From positions 310,001 to 374,000 of the forward strand of contig NZ_CP108508.1 in the NCBI RefSeq assembly GCF_035917275.1: a stretch of 64,000 bases of DNA, given 5' to 3'. Below, in pieces: positions 1-9,794 of this stretch; the stretch's first letter is position 1; the number at the start of each line of letters is the position of its first letter. The notes below the pieces were generated by a model that was not told the origin of the DNA, ran no database searches, and saw only the letters and a program-made list of their open reading frames with translations. Made by a program: the position numbers and the translations under genes. Source of the stretch: Streptomyces sp. NBC_01237 (lineage in GTDB: Bacteria > Actinomycetota > Actinomycetes > Streptomycetales > Streptomycetaceae).

Positions 1-843
1 GGCCCGGCCGTTCTGCTGGTTCAGGACGTGCAGCGCATCCGCGGAGGCCGAGTCACGGGGGGTGTAGATCTCGACCCGATGGTCGGGGCTGTCGGGTTGG
101 AGCCACACCTGGTAGTCCACGTTCACGGCGCCGACGGTGGGGTGACGCAGGTGCATGGCCCCGACGGTGCAGTCGGAGACGTCACCGGTGGCCCACATCC
201 TGGCGAAGTCGTCGCTGCGCATGGCGAGTTCACCGATGAGCGCCGCAAGTCGGGCGTCGGTGGGGTACCGGCCCGCGGTGAGTCGCAGGTAGGCGACGTG
301 GACGCGGGCGAGCTCGGACCAGTTGCGGTACATGTCGCGGGTGTGGGGATCGAGAAAGAACAGCCGTGGGATCGACGGACGCCTCTCCGGATCCTGTGGC
401 GCCTCGTAGGGCAGGTGCTCGGCGACGAGTGCCTGTCCGGTGCGGTTCCATGCGAGCACGTCTCCACGTCTGCCGAGAACAACTGCGGGTGTGGCCCCGC
501 CGAGTGACTCCAGGAGTGTCAGGACGCGCGGGTGAGGCTCCTCGTGGGGCGGTTCGCACGGACCGGGCCTCACGGATTGCCTGGCGAGATTGTGCAGGTG
601 GACGGTCTCCACCCGGTCGAGCCGGAGCACCCGGGCGAGCGCGTCGAGCACCTGCTCGGAAGCGGTCTCGGCCTGCCCCTGCTCCAAGCGCGTGTAGTAC
701 CCCGCACTCACTCCGGCGAGCTGGGCGAGCTCCTCGCGCCTGAGGCCGGGGACCCGGCGGGAGCTGCCGTAGGTACGCAGATCGATCTCAGCCGGAGTGA
801 CCCGGTCACGGCGGCTCTTCAGAAACGTTCCGAGGCTCTCCAT
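1..843 (-). CDS. XRE-type HTH regulator with MmyB-like ligand domain (3' end outside window)
   Basis: The reading frame runs leftward from ATG at 843 and leaves the window still open. The N-terminus has a helix-turn-helix of the XRE kind (about residues 25-60; SAGYYTRLEQG is the usual recognition stretch). The rest resembles the MmyB-like ligand-binding domain (RDMYRNWSELAR, then an HPTVGAVNVDYQ-like strand). In Streptomyces such proteins are usually local repressors or activators of a divergent exporter or oxidoreductase. Here the divergent neighbour is an MFS exporter, whose start lies about 100 bp away, so the shared gap is the likely operator region. Family call is confident; ligand and target are inferred. 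Confidence 0.85.
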   Translation of the reverse strand, partial: MESLGTFLKSRRDRVTPAEIDLRTYGSSRRVPGLRREELAQLAGVSAGYYTRLEQGQAETASEQVLDALARVLRLDRVETVHLHNLARQSVRPGPCEPPHEEPHPRVLTLLESLGGATPAVVLGRRGDVLAWNRTGQALVAEHLPYEAPQDPERRPSIPRLFFLDPHTRDMYRNWSELARVHVAYLRLTAGRYPTDARLAALIGELAMRSDDFARMWATGDVSDCTVGAMHLRHPTVGAVNVDYQVWLQPDSPDHRVEIYTPRDSASADALHVLNQQNGRA

Positions 844-946
844 GAACCCGATCCTAGGAGGCCGGCCGGACCCGTGGGTGTACCTGTCGGGTGTACCCAC
901 GGCACATGGATGGCTGTCGACCGCGCTGTCCCGGACCGTCGACGGC

Positions 947-2458
947 ATGACTCGACAGCACGCACACACCGCCTCCGGCCTGCGCCCCTGGCTCGGGCTC
1001 GCGGTGATCCTCGGCCCGGTCCTCCTTGTCTCCATGGACGGATCGATCCTGTTCCTGGCGATGCCGCAGATAAGCCGGGCCCTCTCGCCGACCGCCGACC
1101 AGGCGTTGTGGATCCTGGACGTCTACGGCTTCGCCGTCGGCTCCCTGCTGGTCGTCTTCGGCAGCATCGGTGACCGCTACGGCCGGCTGAGACTCCTGAT
1201 GATCGGCGCGACCGTGTTCGGACTCGGTTCCGCCGGAGCGGCGTTCGCGCCGAACCCAGAACTCCTCATCGTCTGCCGGGCGCTCACGGGGGTGGCCGGC
1301 GCGACCCTGCTGCCCTCGGCGCTGGCCGTGCTGAGCGAGCTGTTCCCCGACGCCCGGCGCCGGGCACGGGCCATCGGAGTCTTCGCCGCCGCCTTCGCAG
1401 CCGGGTTCGCCATCGGCCCGATCGTCGGCGGCGCCCTGTTGGGGCGGTTCTGGTGGGGCTCGGTCTTCCTCATCAGCCTCCCCGTCATCGCCGTATTCCT
1501 GCTGTTCGCGCCGGTCCTTCTCCGCGAGGTCCGGGCGACCGGGACAGGCCGCGTCGACCCGCTCAGCGTCGCGGCCTCCGCCGGCGGCCTGCTGCTCACG
1601 ATCTACGGAATCAAGCACCTGGCGGCGGACGGGATGTCGGCCCTGCCGATCGCGACGATGGTCCTCGGCGTCACCATGCTGACGTTCTTCGCACTGCGCC
1701 AACGGCACCTCGAAATCCCGCTGATCGACTTCTCGCTCTTCCGTGACCGCGTCTTCACCATCGCGATCATCACAGGCCTGCTGCCCCTGGCCGCATGGTC
1801 GGCGACGGCGTATCTGACGGCCATCCACCTCCAGTCCGTACTGAACCTGAGCGTCCTGCACGCGGCACTCCTGGCGCTCCCCGGCGCGGCGGTTCTCACC
1901 GTCGCCTGCGTCGTCACGCCGACCGTCGTCGACCGCATCGGCAAAAAGGCCGCGCTCATCATCTGCCACTTCTCCATCGCCGCCGGCCTGTTGCTGCTGC
2001 TTCCCACGACGGCCACGGGCGGGATCGGCTGGTACGTCGCTTCGACGGCGATCGCCGGCGTGGGGTACGGCATCTCCTTCAGCGTCGTCGCAGACACCGC
2101 GGTCGGAGCGGTCCCCGCGGAACGAGCGGGGTCGGCCGGCGCGATCGCCGAGACCAGCAACGAGATCGGCAACGCCCTCGGCATCGCGGTCCTCGGTTCG
2201 CTCGCCGCGCTGCTCTTCCGTCTCCAGGGCCCGGACCTTGCCCCCACCCTCGATGAGACCCTCCAGCTCCCTTCCCTCGCACCGGCAGCGGCAGCGGCAG
2301 CGGCCCAGAACGCGAAGACCGCTTTCGTCACCGGCCTGCATGTCGTCGCCGTGGTCACCAGCCTGTTGCACGCCGCACTCGGAACCGTCGCCCTGCACTG
2401 GCTCACCGGATCGGCATCCGACGAGCCGGGCACCGGTGCAACGAGAACCGGCCCATAG
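947..2458 (+). CDS. MFS drug exporter, DHA2 (14-TM) family
   Basis: About 503 residues of alternating hydrophobic helices consistent with 14 membrane spans. DHA2 landmarks are visible: SMDGSILFLAMPQI in the first helix region, GDRYGRLRLL as the loop 2-3 motif A, and a Pro/Gly-rich antiporter helix (FAIGPIVGGALLG, motif C). Proteins of this kind (EmrB/QacA/SmvA group) expel lipophilic drugs or cations using the proton gradient. I chose ATG 947 because the longer frame would overlap the divergent regulator's start and lacks hydrophobic character. The C-terminal region has an Ala run (about residues 445-453). Probably controlled by the divergent XRE protein; substrate unknown. Confidence 0.85.
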   Translation: MTRQHAHTASGLRPWLGLAVILGPVLLVSMDGSILFLAMPQISRALSPTADQALWILDVYGFAVGSLLVVFGSIGDRYGRLRLLMIGATVFGLGSAGAAFAPNPELLIVCRALTGVAGATLLPSALAVLSELFPDARRRARAIGVFAAAFAAGFAIGPIVGGALLGRFWWGSVFLISLPVIAVFLLFAPVLLREVRATGTGRVDPLSVAASAGGLLLTIYGIKHLAADGMSALPIATMVLGVTMLTFFALRQRHLEIPLIDFSLFRDRVFTIAIITGLLPLAAWSATAYLTAIHLQSVLNLSVLHAALLALPGAAVLTVACVVTPTVVDRIGKKAALIICHFSIAAGLLLLLPTTATGGIGWYVASTAIAGVGYGISFSVVADTAVGAVPAERAGSAGAIAETSNEIGNALGIAVLGSLAALLFRLQGPDLAPTLDETLQLPSLAPAAAAAAAQNAKTAFVTGLHVVAVVTSLLHAALGTVALHWLTGSASDEPGTGATRTGP

Positions 2459-2479
2459 GCGGTGACGGCATCGCCCCTG

Positions 2480-3063
2480 AGGCTGCCGCCGGTCATCGGT
2501 GCTTCGGGCAGCCTCCAGTCGATTGTGGATCTGGTGCCCCGTGCCCGGTCGGTCGCACGTGAGGGCTGGACGGGCAAGGAGTCGGCGCGCCCACAGGGCC
2601 TGAGCCGGGCCGGCTCCCTGGTCGCGGTCATGCGGGACGGCATCGATGCGGTCCGTTCCAGCCCGGCGAAACGGTGTGTGCAGACGGTGGAGCCGCTGGC
2701 CGGTCCTTCGGCCTGAGCGTGGTGACCGCTCCGGGGCCGGCTCCCCCCGATGGCACCTACCAGCCGCGGGAACGGACCGAAGGGTACTTCTCCCCGATCC
2801 GGCGGTCGCTGGGCGGAGCCTGGATGGCGGGGGCGGGCCTTGCGGTGCTGATCGCGATGGGCAACGCCCGTCCCGGTGGCCACGTGGTGGCTTGCTCGCA
2901 CGGTGACGTCATCCCTGTGCTCGTGGCCCAGGCGCCGGCCCTCCACGGCCATGCGTCCCCACCGCCCGTCGTGGACCGGGGCGGCCGGCACCGGATGCGG
3001 TTCGGTACGGATGCGCTGACCGTCGAGTCCCGCGGTCCCGTGGTGTCGTTGCCGAGCACGTGA
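2480..3063 (+). pseudogene. Decayed histidine phosphatase (SixA/phosphoglycerate-mutase superfamily)
   Basis: Two overlapping frames together read like one histidine phosphatase. The first carries VAREGWTGKESARP, then AVRSSPAKRCVQTVEPLA, the typical SSPxxRCxxT segment. Near 2700 the homology jumps to another frame (SFGLSVVTAPG) and continues to HVVACSHGDVIP, the second catalytic His block. The first catalytic motif, expected as LVRHAR, reads LVPRAR, so the nucleophile His is also lost. A frameshift plus a lost active-site residue indicates a pseudogene; a sequencing error alone would not explain both. The 232 bases from here to the next start hold nothing I recognise. Confidence 0.6.
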
Positions 3064-3295
3064 GCTCCGGCGTGAGCATCAAGTGACCGATATCACGCGG
3101 AACTTCAACCACCGCATCGCCCACCCCATGGACTCGCACGCCGCCACCGCCGGGCCGAGAACACCTGCGCGGCACCGGATCGGGAATCGGATCGGCCGAC
3201 GAGAAATGAGCATGGTTCAATTCCGAGCGTGATCGGACCCGCCGGGGGTTCGATCTTCGGCAGTCGTCGCCGTCGCAGGGGGATTCGAGTAATTC

Positions 3296-5266
3296 ATGGT
3301 GGATGCGCTGAGCCCGTCCGACCCACGGCACGTGGGCCCCTACCGCCTCGACGGCCGCCTCGGCGAGGGCGGCATGGGGCAGGTCTTCCTCGGTACGTCA
3401 CCGTCCGGGCGGCAGGTAGCGGTCAAGCTGATCCGGTCCGGGCTCGCATCGGCTCCGCGATTCCGCGAGCGGTTCGCGCGCGAGGTCGAGGCGGCCCGGC
3501 GCGTGGGCGGCTTCCACACCGCGCAGGTCGTCGACGCCGACCCGGACGCCGAATATCCGTGGCTGGCCACGCAGTTCATCCCCGGACCCACGCTCCAGCA
3601 GCTGATCACCGAGCACGGCCCGCTCGACCCCGACGCCGTGCTGCGGCTCGGCGCGGGTCTCGCCGAGGGCCTCGCCGCCATCCACGCCTGCGGCCTGATC
3701 CACCGCGATCTCAAACCCGGCAACGTCATCCTCGCCGAGGACGGCCCCCGCATCATCGACTTCGGCATCGCGCACGCCCCCGGGGCCACGGCCATGACGC
3801 ACACGGGCAGCGTCATCGGCACATACGCCTACATGTCCCCGGAGCAGATCCGCACTCCGGCCCACGTCACTCCGGCCACCGATGTGTTCTCGCTCGGCTC
3901 GGTCCTCGTCTTCGCCGCCACCGGCCGTGGTCCGTTCGACGCGTCGACCGTCCCGGGGATCCTGCACCGGGTCACGGCCGAACCGCCCGAACTGGGCGGC
4001 CTCGCCCCGTCCGGCACCCTGCACGCCGTGGTGAGTTCCTGCCTGCCCAAGGACGCGGGTGCACGCCCCACAGCCCCGGACCTCCTGCACCGCCTCTCCG
4101 TAACGGCGCATTCCACAACCCCCGCATCTGCGCGGCCAATTTGCCGACGCACCGTGCTGTTCGGCGGAATCGGCGCCGCTGCCACCGCAGCGGTCGCGGT
4201 CCCGGCGTACCTGCTGTGGCCGGACCCCGGGCCGGCACGGAGAACCGACAGCAAGAGCCGCCCCTCGCCATCCCCCACCCGTGACCTCACCCAGCCGGCC
4301 CTCCAGCTCAAGGGCCACACGGACGAGATCAGCTGCCTCGCCTTCTCCCCGGACGGCACAACGGTGGCAACCGGCGGCAACGACCGGACCGTGCGCCTGT
4401 GGGACGCCGCCGCGGGCCGTCTGATCACCACGTACGAGGGCCACACCGACAACATCCTGTCCGTGGCCTACAGCCCCGACGGCCGGACCCTCTTCACCGG
4501 CGGCTTCGACCAGACCCTGCGCACCTGGGACGTACGCACCGGAGCGCCGGGGCGCGTGCTCGGCCGCTACAAAGGTGAGTACGACAGCGTCAACTGCCTG
4601 GCGTTCAGCCCCGACGGCAAGACGCTCGCCGTGGGCGTCGGCAGCCTCATGAAGCTGGTGGACCCGTCCACCGGCGCCTCCCGGGCCACGCTCACCGGGC
4701 ACACCGGAAGCATGCACTGGGTGTCCTTCAGCCCCGACGGCACGACGCTCGCCAGCGTGGCCGCCGACCTTGACGAGGGAATGATCCGGCTGTGGGACGC
4801 CCGCACCGGCCGCCTCACCAAGGCTCTGCCCGCGGGCGGGGACAAGAACTGCTCCCAGGTCCGCTTCACCCGGGACGGCACCGCCCTCATCGCCAACGGC
4901 CCCGGCGTGCGCATCATCGACCTCGGCACCGGCCGCGTCGTACGCACGCTGACCGACCGGCACGACTACGTGAACACAGCGGCGTACGCACCCGACAGGA
5001 CGGGCAAGGGCGGCGTGATCGCGGGCGCCGGGGGCTTCGTGGAGATGGAGGGCGTCGACACCGTGGGCCGCTCCGTCACGCTCTGGAACATGTCCACCGG
5101 CAGAACCACCGCCACCTTGGTCGGCGGCCCGCCGAAGTCCCCGCTCACGGCCTCGGTCCACGGAATGGCTTTCAGCCCGGACGGCAGGACGCTCGCGGCC
5201 GCGCTCAATCCGCTCTCCCCCGACGACGGCGCGGTGCCGGCCGTGCAGCTGTGGAAGCTCGCGTAA
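3296..5266 (+). CDS. Membrane-anchored Ser/Thr protein kinase with C-terminal WD40 propeller
   Basis: Residues 15-270 form a Hanks-type kinase: glycine loop GEGGMG (23-28), catalytic VAVK Lys44, HRDLKPGN near 136 and DFG near 155, all intact. A short hydrophobic span (about 285-305) follows, then a Ser/Pro linker and about seven WD-type blades (340-656) with repeated FSPDG and RLWD elements, enough for one closed propeller. The likely layout is cytoplasmic kinase, one membrane crossing, extracellular propeller acting as sensor or scaffold. The immediate downstream gene is a paralogue with the same layout. Start ATG 3296; GTG 3299 gives nearly the same N-terminus as the paralogue. Signal and substrates unknown. 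Confidence 0.9.
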   Translation: MVDALSPSDPRHVGPYRLDGRLGEGGMGQVFLGTSPSGRQVAVKLIRSGLASAPRFRERFAREVEAARRVGGFHTAQVVDADPDAEYPWLATQFIPGPTLQQLITEHGPLDPDAVLRLGAGLAEGLAAIHACGLIHRDLKPGNVILAEDGPRIIDFGIAHAPGATAMTHTGSVIGTYAYMSPEQIRTPAHVTPATDVFSLGSVLVFAATGRGPFDASTVPGILHRVTAEPPELGGLAPSGTLHAVVSSCLPKDAGARPTAPDLLHRLSVTAHSTTPASARPICRRTVLFGGIGAAATAAVAVPAYLLWPDPGPARRTDSKSRPSPSPTRDLTQPALQLKGHTDEISCLAFSPDGTTVATGGNDRTVRLWDAAAGRLITTYEGHTDNILSVAYSPDGRTLFTGGFDQTLRTWDVRTGAPGRVLGRYKGEYDSVNCLAFSPDGKTLAVGVGSLMKLVDPSTGASRATLTGHTGSMHWVSFSPDGTTLASVAADLDEGMIRLWDARTGRLTKALPAGGDKNCSQVRFTRDGTALIANGPGVRIIDLGTGRVVRTLTDRHDYVNTAAYAPDRTGKGGVIAGAGGFVEMEGVDTVGRSVTLWNMSTGRTTATLVGGPPKSPLTASVHGMAFSPDGRTLAAALNPLSPDDGAVPAVQLWKLA

Positions 5267-5306
5267 TCCCCTCCCCCACCCCCTGAACTCCGACCGGACG
5301 GTACTC

Positions 5307-7373
5307 ATGGACGCGCTGAAGCCCGACGACCCGCGATGGGTCGGCCCCTACCGCCTGGAAGGCAGACTGGGCGAGGGCGGCATGGGTTCGGTCTACCTCG
5401 GTACGTCGCCGGGCGGCCGGAAGGTCGCCGTGAAGCTGATCAAGCGGGAGCTCGCGTCGACCCCGGAGTTCCGCCAGCGCTTCGCACGCGAGGTCGAGGC
5501 GGCCCGGCGCGTGGGCGGCTTCCACACCGCGCAAGTCGTCGACGCCGACCCGGACGCCGAATCCCCCTGGCTGGTCACGGCGTTCATCGCGGGCCCGAAC
5601 CTGCACGAGGTCGTCGACACCGACGGCCCGCTCGCACCCGACGCCGTACTCCGGCTCGGCGCGGGTCTCTCCGAGGGCCTCGCCGCCATCCACGCGTGCG
5701 GCCTGGTCCACCGCGACCTCAAACCCGGCAACGTCATCCTCGCCGAGGACGGCCCCCGCATCATCGACTTCGGCATCGCCCGGGCCGTCGACGCCAGCTC
5801 GCTCACCGCGACGGGCACCATCATCGGCACGTACGCGTACATGTCGCCGGAACAGATCCGCGCCGACCGGGCCGGGGCGGCCAGCGACGTCTTCTCGCTG
5901 GGTTCGGTCCTCGCGTTCGCGGCGACGGGCCGGGGCCCGTTCGACGCGCCCACACTGATCGAGGTGGTCCAGCGCATCCTGGACGAGCAGCCCGCGCTGG
6001 ACGGGGTGGACGGCACCCTGCGCGGGCTCCTCGCGGAGTGCCTGGCCAAGGACCCGGCGGCACGCCCGTCGGTCGCGGCTCTGCCGAAGCGCTTCGCGGG
6101 AGGCCCTGTGCCCGGAGCTCCCGCCGATCCGCGCATACCGGGACCGCCGTCGACACCCCCGCCGGCCGCCCCGGAACGCACGATCGCGCTCGTACCACGC
6201 CCGCAGCAGAGGCCCTACGTACCCACGGCCCCGGGCGACTCACCGGTCCCGCCGGGGTACGGCCCGCCTGCGGCCGCGTCCACCACGACGCGGCGCGGCC
6301 CGTCCCGGCGCACGCTGCTCTTCGGCGGCGCAGGAGCGACGGCGGCAGCGATCGTGGGGACGGTGGCCTTCCTTCGCGGGAGGGGCGACGCGGACGGCAC
6401 GGACCAGGGCGCCGAGGGAGCGGACGACTCCCCGTCCTCGAAGCCGAGTTCGTCGGATTCGGCAAGTCCGTCACCGCCGGAGCCGAGCCAACAGTACGTA
6501 CCCCTCAAGGGGCTGGACACCACACGCGCCATCGCCTTCTCCACGGACGGCAAGTCGCTCTGCGCCACCGGTAGCAACACCGTCTGCCGCTGGGACCTGA
6601 CCACCCGCAAGGTCACGCCGACGTACATCGGCAGCCCCGGATTCCTGCAGCCGACCCTGATCAGCCGGGACCTCACGTACGTGGTGCGGGCGGAGGAGAA
6701 CAAGATCCGGATCTGGAGCACGGCCACCGGCAGGACGCTCCACACGTTCAGCGTCCCGAAGTCGAAGACCGAGGGCGAGGAAGGATGGCCCACCGGCGTG
6801 GCCATCGCCCACGACAACAACACCGTGGCGGCGACGGCCTCCACGGGCCTGTACCTCTGGGACCTGAGCTCGGGTACGTCACTCGGCACCCGCGAGGACA
6901 CGGCCGGCGGCCCGGTGGCGTTCAGGAACGACGGAAAGATGCTGGCCGCCGGCCAGCCCTTGCGCACCCTGAACCCGGCAGGCACCCCCATGTCCACCGT
7001 CAAGGACAGCGAGGCCGCGCAGTTCGCGGCATTCAGCCCCGGCGGCCAGATCCTGGCCTACGGGGACATGAACGGCACGATCCAGGTCTGGAACACCGAC
7101 TCCGGGCAGCCGGTCGTCCAACTCGACGGCGTGGAAGGCTTGCTGCACACGCTGGCGTTCCACCCCGGGGGGAGGCTGCTGGCCGCCGGCGACCAGGCCG
7201 GCAAGGCCCATGTATGGGACACGGTCACCGGCAGGAAGACGGCGACCTTCGCATGCCCCAACTCCGTCGAGGCGGTGGCCTTCAGCCCGGACGGCAAGAC
7301 GCTGGCGACGGGGCTGATGAGCGCCGTCACCGATACGGACAAGGACGCCGTACTTCTGTGGCGCCTGCCATGA
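5307..7373 (+). CDS. Second membrane-anchored Ser/Thr kinase-WD40 protein (tandem paralogue)
   Basis: 688 residues with the same organisation as the preceding gene, 40 bp away. The kinase domain (1-265) keeps GEGGMG, VAVKLIK, HRDLKPGN and DFG, and is very similar to its neighbour. A Pro-rich stretch (about 270-330) replaces the shorter linker, then one membrane helix (about 332-352), a Ser/Pro/Glu linker, and a more divergent set of five or six WD-like blades. The conserved kinase and diverged propeller suggest tandem duplication followed by sensor specialisation. Probably co-transcribed with the first kinase. Confidence 0.9.
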   Translation: MDALKPDDPRWVGPYRLEGRLGEGGMGSVYLGTSPGGRKVAVKLIKRELASTPEFRQRFAREVEAARRVGGFHTAQVVDADPDAESPWLVTAFIAGPNLHEVVDTDGPLAPDAVLRLGAGLSEGLAAIHACGLVHRDLKPGNVILAEDGPRIIDFGIARAVDASSLTATGTIIGTYAYMSPEQIRADRAGAASDVFSLGSVLAFAATGRGPFDAPTLIEVVQRILDEQPALDGVDGTLRGLLAECLAKDPAARPSVAALPKRFAGGPVPGAPADPRIPGPPSTPPPAAPERTIALVPRPQQRPYVPTAPGDSPVPPGYGPPAAASTTTRRGPSRRTLLFGGAGATAAAIVGTVAFLRGRGDADGTDQGAEGADDSPSSKPSSSDSASPSPPEPSQQYVPLKGLDTTRAIAFSTDGKSLCATGSNTVCRWDLTTRKVTPTYIGSPGFLQPTLISRDLTYVVRAEENKIRIWSTATGRTLHTFSVPKSKTEGEEGWPTGVAIAHDNNTVAATASTGLYLWDLSSGTSLGTREDTAGGPVAFRNDGKMLAAGQPLRTLNPAGTPMSTVKDSEAAQFAAFSPGGQILAYGDMNGTIQVWNTDSGQPVVQLDGVEGLLHTLAFHPGGRLLAAGDQAGKAHVWDTVTGRKTATFACPNSVEAVAFSPDGKTLATGLMSAVTDTDKDAVLLWRLP

Positions 7374-7433
7374 CCTACGGGGAGCCGGCACCCCGGCTCC
7401 GAGCCGCTCCCGCCTGCTTGGCATCCTTGTGCC

Positions 7434-8021
7434 GTGTCGACCCGTACCCGCCGCCTGGCCGCAGCCCTCGTCGTCGTGCTCACGGCATGCTGGGGAACCT
7501 ACTTGTGGCTTGCGTCGGAATTCCGGGAAGCGAAAGACCGGCGGGACCTCCACGACCTCACCAGCTCTCTGCCCTGGGCCACCGAGACCCTCGTCGTCCC
7601 GGACGCCATCGGGCACGAGACGGATGCGATGGCCTGGGCGGACGCGGGCAGCTTCAAGGTGACCTTCCGCAAAGGACATCGGGTCGGCGGCGACGGCCCG
7701 ATGATCGAGTACGCCATGCACCGGAAGGAGGAGGACGGCTCGGAACCGCTGGACGTCGTGAGCTGCGGCGCCACGAAAATTGTGACCTGCACGGATCTCG
7801 GCCGCGGTCTGCGCCGAGTGGTCACGCACGACACCGACAACAGCGACCCGGCACTCGCCCTGTACCAGGATGCGGGAAGCCTCCTGATCACCGTACGAGG
7901 CTACGACGGTCCTGTGGACGTGAGCCTTCTCCGCGACGTCCTCGCCCACACTCACCGCCCGACGGACGACGAGCTGCTGAGCCTGTTGCGCCCTCCCGGC
8001 TACCGGACCGATTGGAGCTGA
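7434..8021 (+). CDS. Small membrane-anchored or lipoprotein of unknown function
   Basis: 195 residues starting with GTG. The N-terminus is basic then hydrophobic (LAAALVVVLTACWG); LTAC at residues 16-19 fits a lipobox, though the hydrophobic run continues and a plain membrane anchor is possible. The remainder is hydrophilic, with two Cys in the CGATKIVTC segment that could form a disulfide outside the cell. I do not recognise the family. It lies 60 bp after the second kinase in the same direction and may be a partner in that signalling unit; this is inference from position only. Confidence 0.65.
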   Translation: MSTRTRRLAAALVVVLTACWGTYLWLASEFREAKDRRDLHDLTSSLPWATETLVVPDAIGHETDAMAWADAGSFKVTFRKGHRVGGDGPMIEYAMHRKEEDGSEPLDVVSCGATKIVTCTDLGRGLRRVVTHDTDNSDPALALYQDAGSLLITVRGYDGPVDVSLLRDVLAHTHRPTDDELLSLLRPPGYRTDWS

Positions 8022-8114
8022 CACGGGCGTGGGGCTATGCCCGGTCCGCGCTGCTTCTTCGGCACCGAATCCCTCCCGGCGCTTCCGTCGGACCGGGAGG
8101 CCCTGCCCTCATGC

Positions 8115-8161
8115 CCCGGTCCCGGCATCGGTCCCGGTCCCGGTCTCGGTCCCGGTCCCGG
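8115..8161 (+). repeat. GGTCCC hexanucleotide tandem repeat
   Basis: An imperfect run of about eight CGGTCC/GGTCTC units in the gap between the small anchored protein and the end of the convergent histidine kinase. It sits between two gene 3' ends, where it could contribute to termination. No coding role seen. Confidence 0.7.
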
Positions 8162-8231
8162 AAAGATCACGTGACACGGAACCCCGCGTTCGACCCCCGA
8201 GCCCACTTCGCTGTACGGCGACGGTGGCCTC

Positions 8232-9794
8232 TCACGTCTCCTGCGTCTCGATGCTCAGCCGAGGCAGCAGGACCCGGAAGCAGCAGCCTTCCCCGGGCTC
8301 CGACCGCAGTTCGATGCGGCCTCCATGCGCGCTGACGAGGGCGTGGACGATGGCGAGGCCGAGTCCTGAGCCCCCGCCCGCCGTGCGGCTGCGCGAGTGG
8401 TCCGCACGGTAGAAGCGCTCGAAGACCCGCTTCTGCTCATCAGCCGTCAGACCGGGGCCCGTGTCCTCGATCTCGATCACGGCGTGGCCGTCCAGCGAGC
8501 CGACGCCGACACGGATGCCGCTGCCGGGCGGGGTGTGGTTGACCGCGTTTCCGACCAGGTTGCTGACCACCTGCCGCAGTCGCGCCTCGTCCGCCAAAGC
8601 GGGTGCCGAGGTGGCCCTGCCGGCGTCCGGTCCGGTCAGTGCGACGGACCGGACGGGATCCATGGCGTGGATGTCGTGCAGGGCGTCGACCGCGAGAGTG
8701 CGCAGGTCCATGGGCGCGAGCTCCAGCGGGTACTGATCCGGCCCGGCGGCCCCCCGCCGGGCGAGGTACGTACTCTCGTCGAGCCTCGCGAGCAGCAGCA
8801 TGTCCTCGACGAGTCGGCCCAGACGCTCGGACTCCCGGGCGATGCGTTCCATCGTCTCGTCGACGTTCCGGCGCGTCGGCAGCGCCCCCATGCGGTAGAG
8901 GTCCGTGTATCCCTTGATGCCGACCAGGGGGGTGCGCATCTCGTGACTTGCGTCGGCGACGAAGCGGCGCATTCGCGCCTCGGCCTCCTCCCTGGCCTGG
9001 AAGGCCGTCTCGATCTGCACGAGCATCCCATTGAGCGACGTGGTGAGTCGGCCCGTTTCGGTTCGCGACCCGGCCAGGGTCGGCACACGGCGGGAGAAGT
9101 CGCCGTGAGCGATCGCCGCTGCCGTCTCCTCAATGCGGGTCAGCGGGCGCAGGCTCGAACGCACGGCCAGCCAGCCGGCCGAGGTGAGGAGGCAGAGCAG
9201 GACGCTGCCCACGGTGGCGGATATCGTGCGGATCTCGCTCACCGTGTCGTCGACCTGCGAGAGGGACGCCGCCACGATCACGTTGTCCGGCTGGTTGGCG
9301 ACATCGGCACGGGCCATGGTGCCCGAGATGTAGGGCACGGCCATGACCCTCCATCGCCCCGGCCCGTTCCGGGAGTCGACGGTGAACGGATCGCCCTTCC
9401 GCGCGTCGACGGCGTGCATGTCGAGGGTGGGCAGGTCCGGCCCGCCCCCCGGCGGAAGCTTCTCCGGCAGGGGGATCCGGTTGAGGACCGTGCCCTGATC
9501 GTCCACGTAGAAGAGCACGGGGTTGCTGAAGTGGCTCCGCTGCGAGGGAAATCGCTCGGCGCCCTGGGTGGCTTCCAGCGCGGCGAAGGGCAGCCGTGCA
9601 CAGATCTGCGTGGTGACCTTGAGGCGAGTGTCGGCCTGCTCCATCAGGTACCCGCTCAGCGCGCCGCTCACGAAGATCGCGTTGGTCACCAGACCGACGG
9701 CGAGCAGCGTCGTGGCCAGGAACAGCAGACGCGTGCGCAGGGAGTACCGGTTCAGCGCCCTGCGGATCCGCGATGCCACTCCGCGCACCCTCAC
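8232..9794 (-). CDS. Two-component sensor histidine kinase (OmpR-partner type)
   Basis: 520 residues: first membrane helix about 22-45, an extracellular sensor of about 130 residues, second helix about 175-195, HAMP, then HisKA with ASHEMRTP (phospho-acceptor His about residue 284) and HATPase_c with N box VSNLVGNAVNHTPPGS and G boxes DTGPGL and GGGSGLGLAIV. All catalytic boxes are intact. Its start overlaps the stop of the response regulator by 4 bp, so the pair is translationally coupled. The two genes are the distal part of the MMPL operon, suggesting that the kinase senses a cell-envelope signal linked to the exporter. Confidence 0.92.
   Translation of the reverse strand: MRVRGVASRIRRALNRYSLRTRLLFLATTLLAVGLVTNAIFVSGALSGYLMEQADTRLKVTTQICARLPFAALEATQGAERFPSQRSHFSNPVLFYVDDQGTVLNRIPLPEKLPPGGGPDLPTLDMHAVDARKGDPFTVDSRNGPGRWRVMAVPYISGTMARADVANQPDNVIVAASLSQVDDTVSEIRTISATVGSVLLCLLTSAGWLAVRSSLRPLTRIEETAAAIAHGDFSRRVPTLAGSRTETGRLTTSLNGMLVQIETAFQAREEAEARMRRFVADASHEMRTPLVGIKGYTDLYRMGALPTRRNVDETMERIARESERLGRLVEDMLLLARLDESTYLARRGAAGPDQYPLELAPMDLRTLAVDALHDIHAMDPVRSVALTGPDAGRATSAPALADEARLRQVVSNLVGNAVNHTPPGSGIRVGVGSLDGHAVIEIEDTGPGLTADEQKRVFERFYRADHSRSRTAGGGSGLGLAIVHALVSAHGGRIELRSEPGEGCCFRVLLPRLSIETQET

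Noticed and set aside
854..2398. Long minus-strand frame opposite the MFS exporter (514 codons)
   Set aside because: Its composition is the Glu/Asp/Arg/Gly-rich pattern of antisense GC-rich coding DNA, and the plus strand shows a clear 14-TM transporter.
3398..5308. Long minus-strand frame opposite the first kinase
   Set aside because: It is a shadow of the kinase-WD40 gene: no domain motif and repetitive antisense composition.
8115..8161. GGTCCC repeat considered as an array of operators
   Set aside because: It lies between convergent gene ends with no promoter context and is too degenerate; treated as a simple repeat.
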